The notes under the pieces are model-generated. The model worked only from the letters and a program-made list of their open reading frames with translations. It searched no databases and was not told the origin of the DNA. Below, one piece after another: positions 1 to 6,179 of a stretch of 6,590 nt of DNA (positions are counted from its first letter, which is position 1; every line of letters begins with the position of its first letter). Made by a program: the position numbers and the translations under genes. The stretch covers positions 1 to 6,590 of the forward strand of contig DUUU01000402.1 of assembly GCA_012841485.1 (NCBI GenBank), given 5' to 3'. The DNA is from Armatimonadota bacterium (GTDB taxonomy: Bacteria > Armatimonadota > JAAZEB01).

Positions 1-755
1 CCGCCGTCTTCCTGGGCCTGGTTCCGAGGGAGACGCTATGGGTTTCCCGCCGGAAACGGTCTGAATGGCACGCGGACATCAAGCAGCTGCACCCCCGAGA
101 CGAGCGGCTAGACAACACGTCGATGGAGGCCTTCGCCGCCTGCATGGTGGCCTCGTCCATCCTGGTCACACTCATCCTGCGCGCCGATCTGTGGCTCATG
201 GGGATCTACTTGCCTGCGGATCAGATTGGTCACTATACGGTCGCTCAGAAGTTCTCCATGCCGCTGATGATCATCTTGGGGGCGCTCAATACGGTGCTCT
301 GGCCCCGGGCTTCCGGGGTAGTCGCGCAGCAAGAGGCGTTCGCTCTGCTGCGCCGCACGCTGAAGATGAGCCTACTCGCCGCGCTGGCGTTACTCCCCTA
401 TGCGTTCCTGGTGCCGTTCACCGCACCGTATGTGTTTGGCACGGAGTACACGGGAAGCATCGCGCTTGGGCAGGTGCTCTGCTTCAGGTGCCTCCTCTCG
501 CTCATAGCTGCCCCGCTGGGAGCGGTGAGCTACTCCTTCGGGATGGTGCGCTTCTACCCGCTCATGAACCTGGTGCAACTAGCCATGGTGGTCGGACTGA
601 ACATCCTCCTGCTCCCCACCTGGGGGCCGATGGGTGCCGCCATCGCGCTACTGGCCAACGACACGCTCGGTTTGATCGTCATCGCCTCTCTGATGGGCTA
701 CAAAGCATACGCCGCCCGTGGAGGTGGGCCCCCTTGCAGCGCTGTCGCCCCGTAG
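1..755 (+). CDS. Wzx-like polysaccharide flippase, 5' partial
   Basis: This is the C-terminal 250 residues of a multi-spanning membrane protein. The frame is open from position 3 through the left edge, and the stop is TAG at 753-755. The ATG at 123 is internal, because readable protein continues upstream of it (AVFLGLVP, then a charged loop rich in Arg, Lys and Asp). After that loop about six hydrophobic segments follow. The region around RADLWLMG, HYTVAQKF and LNTVLWPRAS has the pattern typical of the MOP-superfamily flippases (polysaccharide biosynthesis/MATE-like, Wzx or MurJ relatives): an acidic residue in a helix, then G-Y-x-x-A, then an x-P-x-x-S helix end. Such proteins flip undecaprenyl-linked oligosaccharides from the cytoplasmic to the periplasmic face. 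The setting among glycosyltransferases supports Wzx rather than MurJ. The short Gly/Pro/Ala tail after the last helix looks like a cytoplasmic end. Substrate cannot be told. Confidence 0.85.
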   Translation, partial: AVFLGLVPRETLWVSRRKRSEWHADIKQLHPRDERLDNTSMEAFAACMVASSILVTLILRADLWLMGIYLPADQIGHYTVAQKFSMPLMIILGALNTVLWPRASGVVAQQEAFALLRRTLKMSLLAALALLPYAFLVPFTAPYVFGTEYTGSIALGQVLCFRCLLSLIAAPLGAVSYSFGMVRFYPLMNLVQLAMVVGLNILLLPTWGPMGAAIALLANDTLGLIVIASLMGYKAYAARGGGPPCSAVAP

Positions 756-788
756 CGGCGCAGGTGCCGTCCCCGCGCGCCACGAGCA

Positions 789-810
789 GCCCGGGCATTT
801 GCGCCGGCGC
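789..810. other. two adjacent short palindromes in the flippase-acetyltransferase gap
   Basis: The 104-base gap 756-859 holds GCCCGGGC at 789-796 and the perfect 10-base palindrome GCGCCGGCGC at 801-810, separated by ATTT. Neither is followed by a T-run, so this is not a standard intrinsic terminator. In DNA this GC-rich, short palindromes also arise by chance. No recognisable -35/-10 pair was seen in the gap. Confidence 0.3.
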
Positions 811-848
811 GTTGTCCTGAATTCCTGCCGGCCTGAGCCTTCCCTACC

Positions 849-854
849 AGGAGA
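849..854 (+). promoter_or_regulatory. ribosome binding site of the acetyltransferase gene
   Basis: AGGAGA lies five bases before the ATG at 860, a good Shine-Dalgarno match and spacing. It supports the 860 start over the later in-frame ATG at 881. Confidence 0.7.
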
Positions 855-859
855 GTTCG

Positions 860-1426
860 ATGCTCGACTCGCTCCGTTTCATGAAGAACCGTATTGTACA
901 GCTGCTCCAGTGCTTCGTCTATTTCTTCGTGCCCAACCGGGTGATTGCCGCACTCCCCGGCTATGCCCTCCGGCACTTCTACTACCGCCGCGTGTGCGGC
1001 CTGCGGATTGGCGAGCGGAGCAGCATCCATCACGGCGTCTTCATCACGGGCTGGAAGATCGAGATCGGGGACCACAGCACGGTGGGCCGGCACAGCTATC
1101 TGGACGGGCGGGGCGGGCTCACCATCGGTTCGTGTGTTTCTGTCTCGCCGGACGTGCACCTCATCACGGCACAGCACGATGTGAATGATCCCGGTTTCGC
1201 CGACGTCCTGGCGCCAATCGTAATCGAGGATTACGTTTGGATTGGATCACGCGCCACCGTCTTGCCGGGCGTTCGCATCGGTCGGGGGGCCGTGGTCGCG
1301 GCGGGCGCCGTCGTCACTCGCGATGTCGCGCCCCTGACCGTCGTTGGCGGCGTGCCCGCCCGCCCCATCGGCGAGCGTAAGCCCGGAATGCGCTATGTGT
1401 GCGACTGGTTTTACCCATTCGACTGA
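860..1426 (+). CDS. hexapeptide-repeat (LbH) O-acetyltransferase, WcaF/maltose-acetyltransferase-like
   Basis: This 188-residue protein probably transfers an acetyl group from acetyl-CoA to a sugar hydroxyl of the polysaccharide or its precursor, in the cytoplasm. Residues 1-45 form a hydrophobic/aromatic and basic N-terminal arm, as in colanic-acid WcaF-type and related capsule acetyltransferases. From about residue 48 the hexapeptide pattern of a left-handed beta-helix begins: LRIGERSSI, then IEIGDHSTVG, LTIGSCVSVS, and after an interruption VWIGSRATVLPGVRIGRGAVVAAGAVVT as overlapping hexads. The extended loop TAQHDV carries His106, at the position of the catalytic histidine in this family. 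The closing GGVPARPIG (163 onward) is the usual acetyl-CoA-side end of the helix. The length fits the family (about 180-220). It lies 22 bases before the next gene, so the two are probably co-transcribed. The acceptor is unknown; another acyl group is possible but less usual. Confidence 0.9.
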   Translation: MLDSLRFMKNRIVQLLQCFVYFFVPNRVIAALPGYALRHFYYRRVCGLRIGERSSIHHGVFITGWKIEIGDHSTVGRHSYLDGRGGLTIGSCVSVSPDVHLITAQHDVNDPGFADVLAPIVIEDYVWIGSRATVLPGVRIGRGAVVAAGAVVTRDVAPLTVVGGVPARPIGERKPGMRYVCDWFYPFD

Positions 1427-1448
1427 GACACCACTGAGAGAGCCTCTG

Positions 1449-2621
1449 ATGAGCCAACATATCCTGGTGTGCGAGCCCCAGTGCTCCGGCTTCGAACATG
1501 CCCCGGTGAACGCGGCGCTGCTGGAAGCGGTAGCCCTGGCGTTTCCGGAGGCGCGCATCACGTTCCGCGCGGAGGAGGAGCACAGCCGCTGGGTTCGCGA
1601 CGCGCTGCCCCAAGGGGCCGCTGCGCTCGGCACGCGCGTCCGATGGCGCCCCGTGGCGATTCCCCCTCGTTCCGTGGAGGGCTGGCGCCGGGTGCGCCAC
1701 GAGTTCCCATGGGTTCGCTCGTTCCTCGCCGAGTGCCGTTCCGCGGGCTACGATGCGTGCATTTTGGGATCGGTCGCGCGCATGGGGCTTTTCGCCCTGA
1801 AGCAAGAGATGCGCCGGGCCCCTACCCCCCCGATCCTCGCAGTGCTTCACAGCGAGCTGAACGTGCTGGCCCACCTACCGCGGCACCCCCTTCGCCGGCT
1901 CCTCTGCCTCGATACGATCCTGGCTCTGCCTCACCCGCCCAGGCTTCACTACATCGCCCTCGGCGAGTCGATCCTGGAGGGGATCCGGGAGTTGCGTCCC
2001 CGGCAGGCCCGCCGCTTCCACGCCCTGGATCTCCCCTACCTGCTCCCTGAACCGCCGGAGGAGATGCCCCGGCCCGATGGCGAACCAGTGCGGTTCGGCT
2101 TCTTTGGCTCGGCCGGGAAGGGGTTCGAGCCGTTCTGCCGCCTGGCCGCGGAAGTGACGGCGCGATCCAGCGGCTCTGAATGGTGGCTGGTGGGCTTCGC
2201 ACCCAGCCAATGCGAGCGGGATCTCGCGGGGGATCGGATCCGCGGGGTGTCGCCAGATCCGCTCCCGCTCGCGGAGTATGCCAGGCGCGCAACCAGCATC
2301 ACCTACAGCGTGATGGTGCTCCCGCCGCACGCGTACCGCCTCCGCGCCAGTGCCTCGTTCATCGACACGCTCGCCTACGGGAAGCCTGTCATCTGCCTCC
2401 GCAACCCCTATGTCGCCAGCTACTTCGCTCGGCTGGGGGATCTCGGCTATCTCTGCGACTCGCTGGATGAGATGCGTGATCTCATTCTGCGCATCCTCTC
2501 CGACTTCCCGCGCGAGCGATACCAACAGCAGTGCGCCAACGCGCGCGCCGCGAGCAAGACGTTCTCACCGCCCTGCCTGGCGCCGCAGTTGCGCCAGATC
2601 ATCGAGAGGATCACGGCTTGA
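1449..2621 (+). CDS. divergent GT-B glycosyltransferase (GT4-like)
   Basis: This 390-residue protein has no membrane segment and reads as a two-domain GT-B enzyme. The N-terminal half opens with a beta strand and early Gly/His (HILVCEP, then SGFEHAPVNAALLEA), and contains ACILGSVARMG and VLHSELN stretches like an acceptor-side Rossmann domain. The C-terminal half starts near residue 215 with RFGFFGSAGKGFE, the donor-domain first strand and loop, followed by WWLVGF, and by SFIDTLAYGKPVICLRNPY at about 303-321. That last stretch aligns with the GT4 signature (L-E-A-M-A-x-G-x-P-V-I), but Asp306 stands where the second Glu of the E-x7-E motif normally is, and the first Glu is replaced by a non-acidic residue. 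An in-frame frame extends upstream to 1344, but that part only shadows the acetyltransferase gene, so the ATG at 1449 (preceded by GAGAGAG at 1436-1442) was chosen. Sugar donor and acceptor are unknown. Confidence 0.75.
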   Translation: MSQHILVCEPQCSGFEHAPVNAALLEAVALAFPEARITFRAEEEHSRWVRDALPQGAAALGTRVRWRPVAIPPRSVEGWRRVRHEFPWVRSFLAECRSAGYDACILGSVARMGLFALKQEMRRAPTPPILAVLHSELNVLAHLPRHPLRRLLCLDTILALPHPPRLHYIALGESILEGIRELRPRQARRFHALDLPYLLPEPPEEMPRPDGEPVRFGFFGSAGKGFEPFCRLAAEVTARSSGSEWWLVGFAPSQCERDLAGDRIRGVSPDPLPLAEYARRATSITYSVMVLPPHAYRLRASASFIDTLAYGKPVICLRNPYVASYFARLGDLGYLCDSLDEMRDLILRILSDFPRERYQQQCANARAASKTFSPPCLAPQLRQIIERITA

Positions 2622-2636
2622 CGGAAAAAACGCATC

Positions 2637-2653
2637 GCCGCGGGATACCCATC
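2637..2653 (+). repeat. 17-base direct repeat, copy 1
   Basis: GCCGCGGGATACCCATC occurs here and again, identical, at 2967-2983. The start-to-start distance is 330 bases, an exact multiple of three, so both copies fall in the same frame, reading R-G-I-P-I. The copy here is intergenic and forms most of the 2641-2656 hairpin. Confidence 0.8.
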
Positions 2654-2750
2654 CCGGTGGAAGCGCCGCCACTGACTGAGCACGCGCGAGGCACTGAGAG
2701 TGTTGCGTTGCCTTCCCAGGCCCGCGCGTTCGAACGCCAACCACTATCCC

Positions 2751-2756
2751 GAGGAG
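2751..2756 (+). promoter_or_regulatory. ribosome binding site that fixes the start at 2765
   Basis: GAGGAG lies eight bases before the ATG at 2765. It is the strongest Shine-Dalgarno match in the window and decides in favour of this start over the longer in-frame extension (GTG at 2531, TTG at 2618). Confidence 0.75.
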
Positions 2757-2764
2757 TGAACACG

Positions 2765-3769
2765 ATGCGTGTCACGTTCGCATGTCCTTTGCACGGCTAC
2801 CTTTACTATGGGGGCGCGCAAGTCCAGGCAGACAAGACCGCGGAGGAGCTGGCCAATCTTGGAGTAGAGGTGGAGTTCCTCACCCCGCGCACGAGCACTC
2901 TGGGCGATCTGGTGCACTGCTTCGGGCCCTATGCGCAGTTCGAGCCGCTCACAGAGGTGTGCGAGAGCCGCGGGATACCCATCGTCTGCTCCACCATTTT
3001 CTACAGTGAGCCGAAAATACGCCGGCTCCTCAGCTACTGGCTGAGAGCGCACGCGCCGGCGGGCGCCCACAACACCATCCGCCGGTTGTGGCAGCGTTCC
3101 TCCGCACTTCTCCCGAACTCCGAGGTAGAGGCAGAGCAGGTATGCACCCTCTTTGGGATCCCCAGACAGCGGATGCATGTGGTGCCCAACGGCGTGGAGG
3201 GCCGCTTCACCAAGGGCGACCCAAACCTCTTCCGGGAGAAGTTCGGCATCCGGGAGCCGTTCGTGCTTAACATCGGGCGTGTTGAGGACCGTAAGAACCA
3301 GCACCGGCTAATCCAGGCGCTGAAGGGAACAGGCCTCAAACTCGTGCTCATCGGCAAGGAGTGGCACCAGGAGTATTCGGCGCTGTGCCGGCGAGAAGCG
3401 GATGGCAACGTCCTCTTTCTCCCCCCGCTGGCCCACGACGACCCGTTGCTTGCCAGTGCCTACGCCGCGTGCAGGGTCTTCGCGCTGCCGTCGCTCGTGG
3501 AGACTCCGGGCATCGTCGCCCTCGAGGCGGGGATTGCTGGCGCGCGCGTCATCACCACGCCCATCGGCGGCGGCCGGGAGTACTTTGGCGACCACGCCCT
3601 CTATGTGAATCCCTATTCCGTGAGCGATATCCGCGCCAAAGTGCTGCAGGCATGGAACAGCGCCGGCGATGGAGAGGCGCTGCAGCAGCACATCTTGAGG
3701 CACTTCACCTGGCGGCGGGTGGCTGAAAAGACGCTGGAAGTGTATGAGCGTGTCCTTCAACGGAAGTGA
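2765..3769 (+). CDS. GT4-type glycosyltransferase (glycosyl transferases group 1)
   Basis: This 334-residue retaining-type GT-B enzyme is expected to transfer a sugar from a nucleotide-sugar to a lipid-linked glycan in the cytoplasm. The N-terminus MRVTFACP, then YYGGAQVQ at 14-21, is the first strand and glycine loop of the acceptor domain. VVPNGVEGRF (139-148) is the standard hinge before the donor domain. NIGRVEDRKNQ (169-179) carries Arg176 and Lys177, the donor-phosphate-binding pair. The E-x7-E motif is Glu246 and Glu254 in ETPGIVALEAG, followed by GARVITTPIGG. The C-terminus HFTWRRVAEKTLEVYERVL is the usual closing helix. At 334 residues it is somewhat shorter than common GT4 enzymes (360-400), mainly in the N-terminal domain. 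The stop overlaps a GTG (GTGA, 3766-3769) that opens the broken gene downstream, suggesting former translational coupling. Sugar specificity is unknown. Confidence 0.88.
   Translation: MRVTFACPLHGYLYYGGAQVQADKTAEELANLGVEVEFLTPRTSTLGDLVHCFGPYAQFEPLTEVCESRGIPIVCSTIFYSEPKIRRLLSYWLRAHAPAGAHNTIRRLWQRSSALLPNSEVEAEQVCTLFGIPRQRMHVVPNGVEGRFTKGDPNLFREKFGIREPFVLNIGRVEDRKNQHRLIQALKGTGLKLVLIGKEWHQEYSALCRREADGNVLFLPPLAHDDPLLASAYAACRVFALPSLVETPGIVALEAGIAGARVITTPIGGGREYFGDHALYVNPYSVSDIRAKVLQAWNSAGDGEALQQHILRHFTWRRVAEKTLEVYERVLQRK
2967..2983 (+). repeat. 17-base direct repeat, copy 2
   Basis: This copy lies inside the glycosyltransferase gene at 2765-3769, where it encodes SRGIPI, a natural strand of the acceptor domain. 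That makes this the likely original copy if the pair is not chance. Confidence 0.8.
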
Positions 3770-4216
3770 GCTTCTCCTTCACCCTCCCACCTTTGTGCGA
3801 CCGGTGCCTGCCAGGTGCGGCGCTCACCGCTTGCATCCACTCCGAGCCCTACCTGGGCGAAGGGACGATGGGAAGAAGACGACTTTCGCGCGCAAAGTGC
3901 AGCGATCCCTGGAGGAGTATGGCGATTACCAGAGGCACCCGTCGCTCTACCCTGGCGTGCCAGCCTTCGTGAATATGATCCCGGACGCCATGCTGATTGC
4001 CCGCGACCGCTTCCGGATGGCTGTCGCGACACCCTGCTCAACCCCGAGGCCAACTGGGCGTGGATGGAGCGCTGCTGGCGATTCGCCAGCCCGGCGCAGA
4101 TGCTCGCCAAGGCGGGCGCGATCCGCGCCCACCATCGTTTCAGCACAGTCCGGTTCCTGGCCTACGTCCTGATCCACCGCGCCGTGGAGGCGCGCCGGAG
4201 TATCCGCGGCCGGACG
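3766..4216 (+). pseudogene. frameshifted remnant of an unidentified gene
   Basis: No single frame explains this stretch, but third-position G/C marks three successive coding segments. From the GTG at 3766 to about 3868, the frame reading FTLPPLCDRCLPGAAL and SEPYLGEGTM has about 83% G/C at third positions, against about 59% in each of the other two. From about 3870 to 4019 the next frame (FARKVQRSLEEYGDYQRHP, then VPAFVNMIPDAMLIARDRF) has 82%. From about 4019 to 4216 the third frame (DTLLNPEANWAWMERCW, then SPAQMLAKAGAIRAHHRF, then VRFLAYVLIHRAVEARR) has about 91%. Each change equals loss of one base, near 3868 and near 4019. The joined product would be about 150 residues, soluble-looking, with C-x2-C-x7-C near the start and a basic C-terminal helix. 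I do not recognise the family. The GTG overlaps the previous stop as GTGA. No stop separates the last segment from the GT2 gene. Sequencing error, recent decay, or a remnant of a longer gene are all possible. Confidence 0.6.
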
Positions 4217-5050
4217 ATGGATGGAGAGATGACAACAGCCAGTAGCCCAACGACAGCGACGCGGGTCCCCGTGGCGGTCTGCACCATCGCACACAACGAG
4301 GAGGCGAATATCGCCGCCTGCATCGAGAGTGTGGTGGGCTTCGCCGCCGAGATGGTGATCCTGGATGCCGGCAGCACCGACCGCACCGCGGCAATCGTGC
4401 GCGAGTACCAAGCGCGGCACCCGGAGATCATCCTGGTCTCCGGGGAGAATAACTCGAACCTCAACGTCAACAAGATGCGCTCGTTCGAGCCGGTGACCCA
4501 GCCGTGGATCTTCTTCCTCGACTCCGACGAACGGATGACCCCGGCGCTGTGGGAGGAGATCCGGGCGGCCATCCAGAACGAACGCATCAACGGCTATCTC
4601 GTCGGACGGAAGAACCTCTACTTTGGCCGGTGGCTGCGCTGGGGAGGGTACTACCCCGACGCCCAACCGCGGCTCTTCCGCCGTGGCAAGGGTCGCTTCC
4701 CCATGAAGCACGTGCATGAGTTCCTGGAGATCGACGGCAACGTGGGTGCCCTGCGTGAGCCTTTCATCCACCTCTCCTACCAGACGGTGGCCCAGTTCAT
4801 GCACAAGTTCCAGTTCTACACCACCTTCCAGGCGGAAAAGTGGGCCGAGGCAGGCATCCGTTGGTCGCCGCGCAACCACCTGAAGTATGGCGTCGTGCGC
4901 CCTGCGGGAGTCTTCTTCCGCCAGTACTTCCTCTGGCAGGGGTTTCGCAACGGCTTTGTAGGCTTCTTCGCAGCCGTCATGTCGGCAGTGTATGAGTTTG
5001 TCGCCTACGCCAAGCTGGCGGACACTGTGGAATCGAGCAGGCAGGGATAG
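4217..5050 (+). CDS. GT2-family glycosyltransferase, WaaE/KdtX-like
   Basis: This 277-residue inverting GT-A enzyme is expected to act at the cytoplasmic face of the membrane. Residues 16-29 give the opening strand and CTIAHNEE loop that binds the nucleotide. DAGSTDRT (50-57) is the second conserved nucleotide-binding element. FFLDSDERM holds the metal-binding D-x-D as Asp102 and Asp104. Downstream, QPRLFRRGKGRFPMKHVHEF is the acceptor-side stretch characteristic of the WaaE-like subgroup (lipopolysaccharide-core or capsule beta-glucosyltransferases). The aromatic-rich C-terminus from about 225 (FFRQYFLWQGF, then GFFAAVMSAVYEF) is probably an amphipathic membrane anchor. Length fits the family (about 250-290). 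The start is uncertain: ATG at 4217 and ATG at 4229 both lie just before the domain, neither has a well-spaced Shine-Dalgarno, and the frame is open upstream into the broken gene. The next gene follows after four bases. Sugar specificity is unknown. Confidence 0.88.
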   Translation: MDGEMTTASSPTTATRVPVAVCTIAHNEEANIAACIESVVGFAAEMVILDAGSTDRTAAIVREYQARHPEIILVSGENNSNLNVNKMRSFEPVTQPWIFFLDSDERMTPALWEEIRAAIQNERINGYLVGRKNLYFGRWLRWGGYYPDAQPRLFRRGKGRFPMKHVHEFLEIDGNVGALREPFIHLSYQTVAQFMHKFQFYTTFQAEKWAEAGIRWSPRNHLKYGVVRPAGVFFRQYFLWQGFRNGFVGFFAAVMSAVYEFVAYAKLADTVESSRQG

Positions 5051-5054
5051 ACCG

Positions 5055-6179
5055 ATGCGTGTTTGCCTCGATGCCACTCCGCTCGATACGGCGCACCGCC
5101 ACCGGGGCATCGGACGCTTCGTCCAGGGCCTGGTGGACGCGCTGGCGGGCGCACCCTTCCCCATCGTGCAGCTCCGGCGCTCGTGGGCCCCGGCCAGCCC
5201 CAAAAACCTGATGGAGGTCCGGCGCGCCTGGCGACCGCCGAAACCCGGCGTACGCCTGCAATGGCTCTGGAACGAACTGCGCCTGCCGGGCGAGGTGCGC
5301 GCAACGGGGTGCCACGTCTTCCACGCCAACGACCCCCAGGGGCTCACCCCCGGCCGTGGCTACGCTACCATCGCCACTGCCTATGATCTGGCGCACCTGC
5401 GCTTCCCGCGCGAATACTACGACGGCGCCAGCGTCGACACACGCCTTGGCCTGCGGCGGATGGAGGCGAACTACCGCCGGGCTGACCACCTGATCGCCAT
5501 CTCGGAGGCGACGAAGCGGGAGTTCGTAGAGCTACTCGGCATCCCGCCAGAGCGTATCTCCGTCGTCTACCCCGGCTTCGACCCGGCCCGGTTCGCCCCG
5601 GGCGAGGCCTCGGCGACCCACGGGATCCCGGTCCCCGAGCACTTCTTTCTCTATGTCGGCGCGGCAGACCCGCGCAAGAACCTCCGCGGCATGCTGGAAG
5701 CGTTCGCCCTGGTGAAAGAGCGCGTGCCGGAGAGCTTCGTTCTGGCGGGAAAGCTGCCCCCTGCGGAGGCCACGGCCGTCACGGGCTGGATCGCCGCATT
5801 GGGTTTGGGGGAGCGCGTGGTGCTTCCAGGCTACCTGCCGGACCCGGTGCTCGGGGCCCTCTACCGTGCCGCGACGGCCTTCGTCTTTCCCAGCCACTAC
5901 GAGGGCTTCGGGCTGCCGATCCTGGAGGCCATGGGGTGCAGCTGCCCCGTCATCACGAGCACCCAGAGCTGCCTTCCGGAGATCGCCGGCGACGCAGCGG
6001 TGACCGTCCACCCCGACGACACCGAGGCGCTGGCAGACGCCCTCCGGCGAGTCTCGGAAAATGAGAGCCTGCGCGAGCAACTGCGAGCCAGGGGAAAGGC
6101 GCGCGTTGCCCAGTTCTCCTGGCAGCGGTGCGCCGCCGAAACGTTGAAGGTCTATGAGCACGTCGCTGGTCGTGAGTAA
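5055..6179 (+). CDS. GT4-family glycosyltransferase (mannosyltransferase-like)
   Basis: This 374-residue retaining GT-B enzyme has all the family landmarks. MRVCLDATPL and then RGIGRFVQGL (17-26) form the first strand and the glycine-rich acceptor loop (G-I/V-G-R-Y/F) seen in O-antigen and exopolysaccharide mannosyl- or rhamnosyltransferases. TAYDLAHLRFP around 108-118 matches the conserved x-x-H/Y-D-L segment, with Tyr110 where His is more usual. VVYPGFDPARF is the hinge. GAADPRKNLRGML (202-214) has Arg207 and Lys208 for the donor phosphates. Glu283 and Glu291 in YEGFGLPILEAMGC form the E-x7-E motif. FSWQRCAAETLKVYEHV closes the fold. AGGGA at 5043-5047 lies seven bases before the ATG, and only four bases separate it from the previous stop, so coupling is likely. 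The frame is open upstream to 4992, but that part shadows the GT2 gene. Donor sugar unproven. Confidence 0.92.
   Translation: MRVCLDATPLDTAHRHRGIGRFVQGLVDALAGAPFPIVQLRRSWAPASPKNLMEVRRAWRPPKPGVRLQWLWNELRLPGEVRATGCHVFHANDPQGLTPGRGYATIATAYDLAHLRFPREYYDGASVDTRLGLRRMEANYRRADHLIAISEATKREFVELLGIPPERISVVYPGFDPARFAPGEASATHGIPVPEHFFLYVGAADPRKNLRGMLEAFALVKERVPESFVLAGKLPPAEATAVTGWIAALGLGERVVLPGYLPDPVLGALYRAATAFVFPSHYEGFGLPILEAMGCSCPVITSTQSCLPEIAGDAAVTVHPDDTEALADALRRVSENESLREQLRARGKARVAQFSWQRCAAETLKVYEHVAGRE

Larger units (their letters stand above)
2622..2764. other. 143-base intergenic gap with a small hairpin; no gene seen
   Basis: The gap contains CGGGAT-ACCC-ATCCCG at 2641-2656, a perfect 6-base-pair stem with a 4-base loop, without a T-run after it, so it is a weak terminator candidate at best. 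The frame of the downstream gene stays open across the whole gap (a TTG at 2618 overlaps the preceding TGA), but third-position G/C there is only about 62%, against over 80% within the neighbouring genes, so it looks non-coding. No clear promoter was recognised. Confidence 0.4.

Noticed and set aside
718..1188. An overlapping 156-codon + strand frame across the acetyltransferase start
   Set aside because: The hexapeptide repeats and ribosome binding site put the real gene in a different frame.
2641..2656. Hairpin as an intrinsic terminator
   Set aside because: The stem has only six pairs and no T-run follows; the next gene belongs to the same pathway.
2531..2764. A 78-residue N-terminal extension of the glycosyltransferase starting at 2765
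   Set aside because: It first overlaps the preceding gene and then crosses a gap with weak coding signal, while ATG 2765 has a strong GAGGAG and begins exactly at the family's first strand.
3766..3880. C-x2-C-x7-C in the remnant as an iron-sulfur or zinc site (radical SAM or SPASM type)
   Set aside because: Three cysteines in a frameshifted stretch without any other family motif are not enough to name a function.
3947..5347. A 466-codon open frame on the minus strand
   Set aside because: It lies opposite the GT2 and GT4 genes, whose motifs are clear; its Arg/His/Gly-rich composition is typical of antisense frames in high-GC DNA.
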